A DNA stretch of 64,000 nt, from positions 4,911,800-4,975,799 of the forward strand of contig NZ_CP037920.1 of the NCBI RefSeq assembly GCF_007748195.1. The letters are read 5' to 3'. Below, piece after piece: positions 9,337 to 18,063 of this stretch. Made by a program: the position numbers and the translations under genes. The stretch's first letter is position 1, and the number at the start of each line of letters is the position of its first letter. The notes beneath the pieces are model-generated. The model was not told where the DNA came from, made no database searches, and saw nothing but the letters and a program-made list of their open reading frames with translations. Source of the DNA: Gimesia aquarii. Its GTDB lineage: Bacteria; Planctomycetota; Planctomycetia; Planctomycetales; Planctomycetaceae.

Positions 9337-10683
9337 ATGTCGACTCGGTACGCGATACTCATTGCATTAATCAGCTTTTTTAATCTGCCTGACGCTGCCT
9401 TATTTGCTCAGACAAACAATCGCAATATTTTGCCATCATTAGATGTAAAAGCAGCAAGCGTATCGGGAACCTGGACAAAAAAAGAGAACGATCTTATTGC
9501 AACAGGCAAGGGATCGCGGCTCATGTTGCCCGGAAAGTTAGCAGGCAGTTACTCAATCACTGTCGAATTCACACGAACTGCAGGTGATAATTCAATCGGT
9601 GTCATCCTTCCCGTCGGCCCTGGACAATGCCTGTTCAACTTGTCTGCTTTCAATGGTGAAGCCCATGGAATTGGCCTGATTGATGGTAAATTGGCTCGTG
9701 ATAACGAAACAACCATCAAACCCGGGACTCTCAAGAATAACCATCCCTATCGATTACTCATCGAAGTTGATGTTAAAAAAAATACTGCATCAATCTCATC
9801 GCAACTCGATGGACGTCCATCCTTGAAATGGCGAGGCAGCCCTAAGTCTTTGTCGATGTTCGAAGGTTGGAAGATTCCTAAAACAGACCAAGCGGGGATA
9901 TATACTAATAGTGATGTGACATTCCATAGCATTACGATAAATCAACTCGATCCCAAGATGCGCATGACAATCCCTGTCAAACCAACCACCAAGAAACCAA
10001 GCAATACAATTTCAACGGATAATGTGCTCTATTACGACCGCGCGCATGGCGAGGGTCTGGCTAATGGCTTAGAAACGATGGCACGGAATCAAAATTTTGC
10101 CGTCCAGATCTCAGATCAACCAATTTCCTCTGCATCACTTAAAAAAGTTAGAGTACTCTACATACGTGGTCCATCCCAGGCATTCTCGCTAGACGAACAA
10201 AAAGTAATCATTGATTTCGTTCAAAGTGGTGGTGCATTTCTATTAGTCATGGATGAAGAACGAAGAATGCCATTACAAAAAACGGGAGTCAATGAGATTC
10301 TCAAACCATTCAATATGAAACTCACCGCTGATACGCAATACCTGCATAACTGTGGTGCGATTGCGAAAGCAGGCTTGATCAACAAAGTAGACCGCGAACT
10401 TCCCTTCAGTGGCGGACGCGCGATTGAAGGAGGCACTCCGTTTGGCTTTCAACTCGACAAAGCGGGGAAACCCGCTCAACCATTTGCCGCTTTCCAACAG
10501 GTTAACGGAGGTGGAAAGATCATCGTTTTGGCAGAAGGCATGTCCTCAATGTTAATGGGAACAAAAGAGGGCGTACGACTCAGCGGAGTTCCAAGAAATC
10601 CAGCCAAAACAACCTACTGGGGAAAAGACAGTCAATTTTTCATGACTGAGGTACTCGCGTGGCTAATGAGAACGAAAAACTAA
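9337..10683 (+). CDS. Secreted protein with N-terminal sugar-hydrolase-like fold and C-terminal GATase-like domain
   Basis: The likely start is ATG 9337, with GGGAGA 7 bases upstream; an in-frame GTG at 9301 lacks such a site. The 448-residue product begins with a signal peptide (about 1-24, ending A-L-F-A-Q). Residues about 40-200 resemble the LamG/DUF1080-type beta-sandwich common in planctomycete secreted proteins. Residues about 225-440 contain LYYDRAHGEG, a Rossmann-like strand (VRVLYIRGP) and FVQSGGAFLLVMDE, as in DUF4350/ThuA-like glutamine-amidotransferase-fold domains. No Cys nucleophile is evident, so that domain is probably a binding module. It lies just upstream of another secreted protein and divergent from the ECF sigma factor, a possible regulator. 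Exact function is unknown. Confidence 0.65.
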   Translation: MSTRYAILIALISFFNLPDAALFAQTNNRNILPSLDVKAASVSGTWTKKENDLIATGKGSRLMLPGKLAGSYSITVEFTRTAGDNSIGVILPVGPGQCLFNLSAFNGEAHGIGLIDGKLARDNETTIKPGTLKNNHPYRLLIEVDVKKNTASISSQLDGRPSLKWRGSPKSLSMFEGWKIPKTDQAGIYTNSDVTFHSITINQLDPKMRMTIPVKPTTKKPSNTISTDNVLYYDRAHGEGLANGLETMARNQNFAVQISDQPISSASLKKVRVLYIRGPSQAFSLDEQKVIIDFVQSGGAFLLVMDEERRMPLQKTGVNEILKPFNMKLTADTQYLHNCGAIAKAGLINKVDRELPFSGGRAIEGGTPFGFQLDKAGKPAQPFAAFQQVNGGGKIIVLAEGMSSMLMGTKEGVRLSGVPRNPAKTTYWGKDSQFFMTEVLAWLMRTKN

Positions 10684-10715
10684 TTTCCCAAGAGAACGAA
10701 CCTGTCAGGTGTATC

Positions 10716-12080
10716 ATGAAAGCGATTCTCATTGTATTGACAATAACCACTACATTACCGGCGGCAGATTACTATGTTGCCACTACAGGTAGCGACCAAA
10801 ACCGAGGTAGCTTGAGGCAACCTTTTAGAACCATTTCACGTGGTTTAGCTGCTGCACGGAAACCCGGCGATAATGTGATCGTGCGAAAAGGCGTCTATCC
10901 ACAGTCACGAACATTGAACATTGTCAATGCTGGTTCAAAAGAAAAATTTATCACACTGCGTTCCTTCAAAGATGAGCAGGTCATAATCGATGGTAGAAAC
11001 ACGCCGATGGATACAAGCCTCATTGCCGTGCTGACCCATCATATTCGAATTCAAGATTTAGAAATACGAAATTCCAATAGGATAGGAATCGAGATTTGGG
11101 GACCAGGCAGTCGTATCCATACTGTCGAAGTTATCGGAAACAATATTCATCATTGTCAACTTAATGGCACATACGCTGGTTTTAATAATCTAAATGATCC
11201 AGTCCGAGATATTTTGATGGCAGACAATACGATTAAGAATTGTGTGCTGATCAATGAGAAGTTGTCCAGTTCCAGCTGGAGCTTTGGGATTGGAGCAGGT
11301 CTTTCAAAAAATGTCAGGCTCAAAAATAATACTGTCTCTCAATGTTACGGAGAGGGAATCGGACTTTATTTGTCAGACCATGGTGTGATCGAAGACAACG
11401 TTGTACATGACAATTTTTCAGTCAACATCTACCTGGACAACACAACCAACACTCAAGTCACCCGGAATCTGGTTTATACAACCAACGACAACAAGTTCTA
11501 TCGCTTCAATCAGCCGGCATCAGGCATCCAAATCGCTAATGAAAATTATAGAGGATATACAAACTTGTCGTCACACAATACCATTACGAACAATATCCTC
11601 ATTGGCAACTATTTCGCCTTTTCCTATGGTGGCTATCAGCGCGGAGGCGGCCTGCGTCACACCATATTTTCCAACAACACAGCATACGGGTCAACTGGCC
11701 CCCTGCTCCACATTGATGCTGATAAAGGCCACCAAAGCACCCGCATCATCAACAACATTTTCAAGCAGATCGGCGGAGCGCAGATTACAGTTATTCAAGG
11801 CCCTACTGATCAAATTGAGTTCCGAAATAATCTCTGGCATGGCGGAGTTCCACATCGAGCAGTCAAAAATGCCAATGATGTTTATGCCGATCCGCTCTTT
11901 ATCAACGGTGGCTCCAAAAATGCAAAAGACTATCAGCTCCAGAGCAACTCACCTGCACGTAACACTGGTATCAAAACCAAGGAAGTTGGCTCAGATTTTG
12001 GTGGAAACCAGCGCAATAACCGCACCGATCTGGGCGCATGGAAGTTTGAACTGACGACGACGAACTCCCAAAGTCAGTGA
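10716..12080 (+). CDS. Secreted right-handed parallel beta-helix protein
   Basis: The preferred start is ATG 10716 (454 residues), which gives a clean signal peptide (about 1-17, ending L-P-A-A). An in-frame ATG at 10659 would overlap the previous gene by 25 bases and bury the signal. Mature residues about 18-60 match the DUF1565 entry motif of pectate-lyase-like proteins (YYVATTGSDQNRGS, PFRTISRGL, then a VIVRKGVY strand). From about residue 110 to 370 there are repeated N-rich coils such as NTIKN, NNTVSQ, NNIL and NNTA, the PbH1 pattern of a solenoid. Such proteins bind or cleave acidic polysaccharides; no lyase catalytic residues could be assigned. It may be co-transcribed with the upstream gene 32 bases away. 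Confidence 0.78.
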   Translation: MKAILIVLTITTTLPAADYYVATTGSDQNRGSLRQPFRTISRGLAAARKPGDNVIVRKGVYPQSRTLNIVNAGSKEKFITLRSFKDEQVIIDGRNTPMDTSLIAVLTHHIRIQDLEIRNSNRIGIEIWGPGSRIHTVEVIGNNIHHCQLNGTYAGFNNLNDPVRDILMADNTIKNCVLINEKLSSSSWSFGIGAGLSKNVRLKNNTVSQCYGEGIGLYLSDHGVIEDNVVHDNFSVNIYLDNTTNTQVTRNLVYTTNDNKFYRFNQPASGIQIANENYRGYTNLSSHNTITNNILIGNYFAFSYGGYQRGGGLRHTIFSNNTAYGSTGPLLHIDADKGHQSTRIINNIFKQIGGAQITVIQGPTDQIEFRNNLWHGGVPHRAVKNANDVYADPLFINGGSKNAKDYQLQSNSPARNTGIKTKEVGSDFGGNQRNNRTDLGAWKFELTTTNSQSQ

Positions 12081-12212
12081 TTCCTTGGAAATCTAATTGT
12101 GCAAGTTGTAATGGTTCTCAGTCCTGCACCCCTTGCTTGCAAGACGTTTCTGCCCTGATTCCAGTTCTTTACCTCCACGCATGTTGCCAGAACGCAACCT
12201 ATTCTTTGGGAG

Positions 12213-12228
12213 TGGGTAAAATTACCCA
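12213..12228. promoter_or_regulatory. 16-bp inverted repeat upstream of the PAS kinase
   Basis: TGGGTAA-AA-TTACCCA is a perfect dyad, 62 bases upstream of the kinase ATG. It has no T-tract, so it is more like an operator than a terminator for the upstream gene. The binding factor is unknown. Confidence 0.35.
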
Positions 12229-12290
12229 TATCTCCATCTCAATTAAAGACTTCAGTTGAACATACTGAGGTTAGGAATAAGTGTAGGACA

Positions 12291-15200
12291 ATGGAAAATA
12301 GCAACCAACAACGAGGATGGTCCAAGTGGTCCTGGTCTACTCCTCTTAAATCTATCAAGCAGACTATTCCGTTACGATATCTGTTAAGCGGTCTGACTCT
12401 GTTATTCGCAATTTTGATAGTTGACCTAATGACTCCACTGGGAGTAGCTTGCGGTGTTCTCTACGTTCTTCTTGTATCAAGTACACTTTGGTCACCGCGA
12501 AGAGAATTAACCTGGGTTGTCGCAATTGCATCGACGATTCTTACATTGCTAGGGTTCGTATTATCACCAGTTGGATCGTCAATTGGAAAAGTCATCACAA
12601 ACCGAATCCTCTCCATACTGGCAATTTGGGTGACAGCAATCATCTGTTTAAAACAAAAGAGTTCTCAAAAAGAAAAAACTCGAACTGCTTCGGAGTTCGC
12701 GATAATCCAAGAGCGGCAAAAACAACATTCATCCCATCAGGCGATTCTGGAAAATGTCGTCGATGCCATCATCACCATTACTTCTCGTGGAATCATACAT
12801 GCCTTCAATCCTGCCGCCGAACGTCTGTTTGGGTATTCTACAAGCGAAGTACTCGGGAAAAATATCAACATGCTCATGCCCTCCCCCTACCGTGAAGAGC
12901 ATGACGGCTATCTCGCACGGTATCTAACAACGGGTAAACAAAAAATTATTGGTAGCGGCCGAGAAGTCGTCGGACAACGCAAAGATGGAACCACCTTCCC
13001 TATCCATCTTTCAGTCAGTCAAGTTTTTCTGGAAGAAAATGGCCAAGACAAAGAGGTTTTATTCACGGGTATCATTCGCGATCTGACGGAACAGAAACAA
13101 AAAGAAAAAGAGGCTGAGCTTCGCACACGGGAACTACAAATCGCCACGGAGAAAAGTAAAGCGAATGAACGTCGTATTGAATCAATTGTGAATACCGCAG
13201 TCGATCCGATTATTACGATTTCTGGTCAGGGTTTGATTGAATCATTCAACCCGGCTGCCGAACGTTTGTTCGGATACTCAGCAGATGAAATCATGGGTAT
13301 GAACATTAAAATTCTCATGCCGTCCCCCTATCGTGAAGAACATGATGGTTATTTAGCCAAATACCTGGAAACGGGAATTCAAAATGTGATTGGTAGTGGC
13401 CGCGAAGTGATCGGACAGCGCAAAGATGGAACGACCTTCCCTTTACACCTTTCAGTCAGTCAAGTCGTCGTGGAAGATGACGCTCAAAATCCACAAATCA
13501 TTTTCACCGGCATCATTCGCGATCTGACGGAACAGAAACAAAAAGAAAAAGAGGCTGAGCTACGCACACGGGAACTACAAATCGCCACAGAGAAAAGTAA
13601 AGCGAATGAACGTCGTATTGAGTCAATTGTGAATACAGCCGTCGATCCAATTATTACGATTTCCGGTAAAGGATTGATCAAATCATTCAATCCCGCAGCC
13701 GAACGTCTGTTTGGTTATGCAGCAGACGAAATCCTCGGCATGAATATTAAACTCCTCATGCCCTCCCCTTATCGGGAAGAACACGATGGTTACCTAGCTA
13801 ATTATCTTCAGACTGGGCTCAAAAATGTAATCGGCAGTGGACGTGAAGTGATCGGACAACGTAAGGACGGAAGTACGTTTCCTCTCCATCTTTCGGTCAG
13901 CCAAGTTCTTGCAGAAGATGATGCACAAAATCCAGAGATCCTGTTCACGGGCATCATTCGTGATCTAACAGAACAGAAGCGAAAAGAAGAGGAAGCCGAG
14001 TTACGCACACGAGAGTTGCAAATTGCGACTGAGAAAAGCAAAGCGAACAAGCGTCGTATCGAAGCCATCGTGAATACCGCCGTCGATCCGATTATCACGA
14101 TTTCAGGAAAAGGACTGATTAGGTCATTCAACCCCGCAGCCGAACGGCTCTTTGGATATAAAGTAGACGAAATTTTAGAGAAAAACATCAAACTGCTCAT
14201 GCCTTCCCCTTATCGTGAAGAACACGATGGTTATCTGGCGCGCTACCTGGAAACCGGAAAGGCAAACGTGATCGGCAGCGGACGTGAAGCAATCGGGCAA
14301 CGCAAAGATGGGAGCACGTTCCCTCTCCACCTTTCTGTAAGCCAGGTCGTCGTGGAAGATGATGCAAAAAATAAAGAAATCCTGTTTACAGGTATCATTC
14401 GAGACCTGACAAATGAAATCCATCAGCGACAACTCAATGCCGACTACGAAGGACAGATTGAAGCCATCAGTCAGTCGCAAATGGTGATCGAATTCGAGAT
14501 GGACGGCACAATTGTCAAAGCAAACAATAACTTTATAGAAACAATGGGATATTCGCAGGAAGAAGTAAGCGGCCAGGCACACAATCTCTTCATCGACCCG
14601 CAAGAGCGTGAGAGCGCGAGGTACGCTACAATCTGGGATAAACTTAATCAAGGTGAATTTGTAACATCAGAGCTGAAATGTATTGGAAAGAATGGCCAGG
14701 CAATCTGGATTCAAGCGTCATACACACCGATCCTGGACTTGAATGAAAAACCATTTAAGGTGGTAAAATACTCGGTAGATGTCAGCCAGCGCGTTTTGAT
14801 TGATCAGGCATTGGAAGTAGCAAAAAATGATCTAATTAAAGCGAAGGAAGCAGCTGAAACTGCAAACCAAACTAAAAGCGAATTTCTCGCCAACATGAGC
14901 CATGAAATCCGCACCCCCATGACAGCCATTTTGGGATTTACCGACGTTCTGCTTGGCAGTGTCTCCAAACAGGAGGACATTGACTCGGTACAAACAATTA
15001 AACGAAATGGCGAAAGCCTGATCTGCCTGATCAACGATATTCTTGATTTGTCCAAGATTGAAGCTGGGAAACTGGAAGTAGAACAGATTGACTGTTCTCC
15101 CCGTCAGGTTGTTGCTGATGTGACATCATTAATGAGAGTGCGTACAAAGGCCAAGGGTCTGGAATTGAATATTCAATTTGATGGACCGATTCCTGAAATA

Positions 15201-16046
15201 ATCTGCTCTGATCCCACACGACTTCGTCAGGTCCTCATCAACATTGTAGGTAATGCAATTAAGTTTACGGAAACGGGTACAATTCAAATAATTGTACGAC
15301 TTTTAAACAGAGAGAGACTTGAACCAAAACTACAATTTGACGTAATCGATTCTGGAATCGGAATCCCTGAAGAGAAAATCGCCAGGCTCTTTTCACCATT
15401 CACCCAAGCTGATGGCTCGACAACACGAAAATTTGGTGGAACGGGACTGGGGCTCACAATCAGTAAACGTCTGGTGGAACTCCTGGGTGGTACGATTTCA
15501 GTTACAAGTACAAATGGGAAAGGAAGCATGTTTTCGGTCACCGTGACTACGGGCCCATTGAGCAAAGTGCGAATGATCACAAACGCTGCAGAATCGATCA
15601 CCGAGAATGCAGAAAGCAATACCTCTCAGGAACCCGAATTGTTGCTGAAAGACAGCCGTATCCTGTTTGCGGAAGATGGTCCGGACAATCAGCGCTTGAT
15701 TGGCTTTGTTTTGAAGAAATCAGGGGCAGATGTCACGGTAGTTGAGAATGGCCAAATTGCGTTTGACAAAGCGACCGAAGCATTAGCAGAAAATCAACCG
15801 TTTGATGTCATTCTTATGGACATGCAGATGCCTGTCCTGGATGGCTATGCCGCAACTCGAAAACTGCGTAATGCCGGATATTCCGCTCCCATTATCGCCC
15901 TAACAGCACATGCCATGTCAACAGACAGACAGAAATGCATCGATGCAGGCTGTGATGACTATGCCACCAAACCGATCGTGAGAAATAAGCTGATTAAAAT
16001 GTTAGCAAGTTATGCGAATAAATCATTCGAAAAAGCAGAAGCATAA
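12291..16046 (+). CDS. Hybrid histidine kinase with four tandem FixL-type PAS domains
   Basis: This 1251-residue sensor begins with a membrane region (about 25-125, four helices). Four near-identical PAS domains with PAC/linker follow at about 150-708, and a fifth, divergent PAS at about 715-845. The HisKA core is SHEIRTP with phosphorylatable H871. The HATPase has an N box with GNAIKFTETG and G boxes DSGIGIP and GGTGLGL. The C-terminal receiver has phospho-acceptor D1177 and a late K-P pair. Each repeated PAS has a His and an Arg exactly 20 residues apart (H204/R224, H351/R371, H498/R518, H645/R665), as in the heme ligand and O2-contacting Arg of Bradyrhizobium FixL. Heme-based gas sensing is therefore a serious inference. 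The linkers AELRTRELQIATEKSK form coiled coils. No separate response regulator is adjacent; output may pass by phosphorelay. Confidence 0.9.
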   Translation: MENSNQQRGWSKWSWSTPLKSIKQTIPLRYLLSGLTLLFAILIVDLMTPLGVACGVLYVLLVSSTLWSPRRELTWVVAIASTILTLLGFVLSPVGSSIGKVITNRILSILAIWVTAIICLKQKSSQKEKTRTASEFAIIQERQKQHSSHQAILENVVDAIITITSRGIIHAFNPAAERLFGYSTSEVLGKNINMLMPSPYREEHDGYLARYLTTGKQKIIGSGREVVGQRKDGTTFPIHLSVSQVFLEENGQDKEVLFTGIIRDLTEQKQKEKEAELRTRELQIATEKSKANERRIESIVNTAVDPIITISGQGLIESFNPAAERLFGYSADEIMGMNIKILMPSPYREEHDGYLAKYLETGIQNVIGSGREVIGQRKDGTTFPLHLSVSQVVVEDDAQNPQIIFTGIIRDLTEQKQKEKEAELRTRELQIATEKSKANERRIESIVNTAVDPIITISGKGLIKSFNPAAERLFGYAADEILGMNIKLLMPSPYREEHDGYLANYLQTGLKNVIGSGREVIGQRKDGSTFPLHLSVSQVLAEDDAQNPEILFTGIIRDLTEQKRKEEEAELRTRELQIATEKSKANKRRIEAIVNTAVDPIITISGKGLIRSFNPAAERLFGYKVDEILEKNIKLLMPSPYREEHDGYLARYLETGKANVIGSGREAIGQRKDGSTFPLHLSVSQVVVEDDAKNKEILFTGIIRDLTNEIHQRQLNADYEGQIEAISQSQMVIEFEMDGTIVKANNNFIETMGYSQEEVSGQAHNLFIDPQERESARYATIWDKLNQGEFVTSELKCIGKNGQAIWIQASYTPILDLNEKPFKVVKYSVDVSQRVLIDQALEVAKNDLIKAKEAAETANQTKSEFLANMSHEIRTPMTAILGFTDVLLGSVSKQEDIDSVQTIKRNGESLICLINDILDLSKIEAGKLEVEQIDCSPRQVVADVTSLMRVRTKAKGLELNIQFDGPIPEIICSDPTRLRQVLINIVGNAIKFTETGTIQIIVRLLNRERLEPKLQFDVIDSGIGIPEEKIARLFSPFTQADGSTTRKFGGTGLGLTISKRLVELLGGTISVTSTNGKGSMFSVTVTTGPLSKVRMITNAAESITENAESNTSQEPELLLKDSRILFAEDGPDNQRLIGFVLKKSGADVTVVENGQIAFDKATEALAENQPFDVILMDMQMPVLDGYAATRKLRNAGYSAPIIALTAHAMSTDRQKCIDAGCDDYATKPIVRNKLIKMLASYANKSFEKAEA
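12738..14412 (+). repeat. Four tandem 441-bp in-frame repeats encoding PAS domains
   Basis: Corresponding codons recur at exactly 441-base (147-codon) spacing. For example, the codons for the conserved His start at 12900, 13341, 13782 and 14223. The linker following units 1 and 2 is almost identical at DNA level, while unit 4 lacks the final linker. Identity beyond the amino-acid constraint points to recent duplication or ongoing gene conversion. Confidence 0.92.
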
Positions 16047-16136
16047 TTTTCTACTACATAAATTGTGCTAGAATGATGGCAACAGCTGGAAATTATTTGC
16101 AACGACATAAAGAGTAATTAACATCAGGGACAATCA

Positions 16137-16691
16137 GTGAGTACTCTTATCCCTTTTCTGTTCGAAAATTTTACGCTCAGCTTCTTGATGCTGGGATTGA
16201 TTGCATCTGTCATCTCACTCTTACGGCAACCACGTCCGATAACAGCATCGGCTGTTGTCGAAGCGCTGTTTTCCTATTTTCTCTTGTTCTCAATTGGCTT
16301 CTCCTTCTTCTATAACTTCGTAATGCATTCTTTCTTTGGTGAGACAGCAGCTCGGTTCATTGGTTGGGAACAAAGCCCGTTTCAGTTTGAAGTCGGTACA
16401 GCCAGCCTGGGATATGCTGTCGTCGGCTTTCTGGCATTTCGAGGGAGCTTTGGCTTACGTCTTGCTGCCGTAGTGGGGCCAGCACTGTTTCTACTGGGGG
16501 CCGCCGGAGGACACGTGTACCAGATGATGATGACTCAGAATTATGCATCAGGAAACGCTGGCGTCATTTTTTATACAGATATTTTCATACCTATGATAAG
16601 TTTTGTGTTATTATGGTTGCATTATCGATTTACACTCGAATCGAATCGACAGGACTCATCTTCCGCTTTGAGGGACCGAGCCGATCTTTAA
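16137..16691 (+). CDS. Small multi-pass membrane protein, DUF6790-like
   Basis: This 184-residue protein with a GTG start (CAGGGA lies 9 bases upstream) has about five hydrophobic helices and conserved-looking polar points: FYNFVMHSFFGE around 60, GWEQSPFQFEVG around 80 and GGHVYQM around 125. The pattern fits a family of small bacterial membrane proteins of unknown function (DUF6790, recalled and unchecked). It lies 90 bases downstream of the PAS kinase and may share its transcript. Its 3' end overlaps the convergent DUF1552 gene by 62 bases, so the two transcripts would be antisense at their ends. Function is unknown. Confidence 0.7.
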   Translation: MSTLIPFLFENFTLSFLMLGLIASVISLLRQPRPITASAVVEALFSYFLLFSIGFSFFYNFVMHSFFGETAARFIGWEQSPFQFEVGTASLGYAVVGFLAFRGSFGLRLAAVVGPALFLLGAAGGHVYQMMMTQNYASGNAGVIFYTDIFIPMISFVLLWLHYRFTLESNRQDSSSALRDRADL

Positions 16692-18063
16692 CTCCCATTC
16701 CAGCAAGCATGGAATTGTACACATCAAGCCCTTCAGCACCGACGTCCATGATCTGCCCCGTTTTAAAACGACCATTTGCTCCTGTGATCGCATGGAAGAC
16801 CCCGGACAGTTCACGTTTGACATCGTTGTGACGACCATCGCCTGATTCAGTGGAAATCGTGATTAGAGAATTTTCAAGTATCGTCTGTCCGTTTGCTTCG
16901 ATCGAATCTTTATCGTTGAGCCGTTGCAGAAAGTAGGCTACCTCTCGCATTTTCATATGAGCGTGAGCGCGCAATGCTTCATTCTTCTTCTTTTCGTTGA
17001 ACTTATGCCACCATTCATGGCTACACCCTTTGTCACCCGAAGCGTTCTGTTGACGGGCATCGTCAAACTTCCAGAGTTTTTTACCGTTATACTCGTAATC
17101 GCCTGTCAAACGGATGCGCTCTCCAGCAGCCAGAAATGTCAATGCACCAAAGCGAACGCGATCCATTTGAATTGCCAGAGCGTACAAATCGGCCATCAAA
17201 CGCCATTCGGTGGTGAGTTCTTCGAGAGTAATATCGACTCCCATGCCGCCGGGATCAGCAGGTCCACCATGTAAAATTTTTGAACGTGGTGGTAGTTGGG
17301 GGGCATTGGGATTTTTTTTCTTTAATGCAAAGGCACGCTGTTCAAACTCGCGAATTCGATCAAGATGATCAGCAACGCGTGCTTTCGAAGCAGAGCCTAA
17401 TGGGGAATTCACACCCGTATAAAATTTGTAATCATCAACTACCGAATCCAATACACTTCGTTTAATTCGTTTGCGACGTACGTCAGTACCATCACCGCCT
17501 ACAGAAATAGAACCAAAAACGCGATCAAAAAGATCGCGTGGTCTTTCCTGCATAGTAGCGGCAACTGTGCAATCCTGATTGTAGCTATGAACGTATCGCC
17601 CCACACGACTCCGCCTGAAAAACGTACCACCGATCAGTGTTGAAACCATTCCGGGCGGCAAACCCTTGGGATAATGCGCTTTTCGAATGACCTGATCAAT
17701 TGAAGGTCCACCCGATTTGGCTTCGCCGTCTGGTGGTTCTGCAGTGAATGCACCAGAAGCACCATCGTAGTGCGCGTTGATTCCTTTCTCGTCACAACGA
17801 ACCTGGTCTACATTTCGCATGATGAGCAGTTTATTACTTAATGGTTTCAAAGGTTCCAAAACTCCCTCAAAACCTTCAGTTTGTAGCGGAGCGGGTATGC
17901 CGAGACCAAAAAATACGTTGAATGCTCTGACGGGCACTTCTTTCGTTTGATTTTTAGCAGCATGTGTCGATGAAACCAGCATCTCCTCAAGCAGTGGTAA
18001 TCCCACAGTAGCAGTTCCCACACTTTTGAGCATGGTACGTCGATTGATCTTTTGTTTTGTCAT
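16630..18063 (-). CDS. DUF1552 secreted protein
   Basis: This 477-residue protein starts with NRRTMLKSVGTATVGLPLLE, a twin-arginine-like signal (RR at residues 8-9), and its body matches the planctomycete DUF1552 family. Family marks include FGLGIPAP near the N terminus, AHYDGASGAF, GPSIDQV, CSHEWWH and LENSLITISTESGDGRHND near the end, a region that recalls sulfatase/alkaline-phosphatase-like folds. It overlaps the upstream DUF1592 gene by 4 bases (ATGA). This pairing is extremely common in planctomycetes, and its biochemical role is unknown, though the cytochrome-bearing partner suggests periplasmic redox or polymer breakdown. Confidence 0.92.
   Translation of the reverse strand: MTKQKINRRTMLKSVGTATVGLPLLEEMLVSSTHAAKNQTKEVPVRAFNVFFGLGIPAPLQTEGFEGVLEPLKPLSNKLLIMRNVDQVRCDEKGINAHYDGASGAFTAEPPDGEAKSGGPSIDQVIRKAHYPKGLPPGMVSTLIGGTFFRRSRVGRYVHSYNQDCTVAATMQERPRDLFDRVFGSISVGGDGTDVRRKRIKRSVLDSVVDDYKFYTGVNSPLGSASKARVADHLDRIREFEQRAFALKKKNPNAPQLPPRSKILHGGPADPGGMGVDITLEELTTEWRLMADLYALAIQMDRVRFGALTFLAAGERIRLTGDYEYNGKKLWKFDDARQQNASGDKGCSHEWWHKFNEKKKNEALRAHAHMKMREVAYFLQRLNDKDSIEANGQTILENSLITISTESGDGRHNDVKRELSGVFHAITGANGRFKTGQIMDVGAEGLDVYNSMLAGMGVKDRLGPSKRKMSPVDSIRV

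Noticed and set aside
11401-12054. 217-codon alternative frame inside the beta-helix gene
   Set aside because: Same strand but another frame of a well-supported secreted solenoid protein; composition is low-complexity Thr/Ser and there is no ribosome-binding site.
12738-14412. Possible CRISPR-like or satellite array
   Set aside because: The 441-bp repeats stay in frame and encode conserved PAS domains; there are no short repeats with spacers anywhere in the window.
14175-14651. 158-codon minus-strand frame inside the PAS kinase
   Set aside because: It lies antisense to conserved PAS sequence; similar antisense frames recur at 13484-13690 and 13808-14200 only because the coding repeat recurs.
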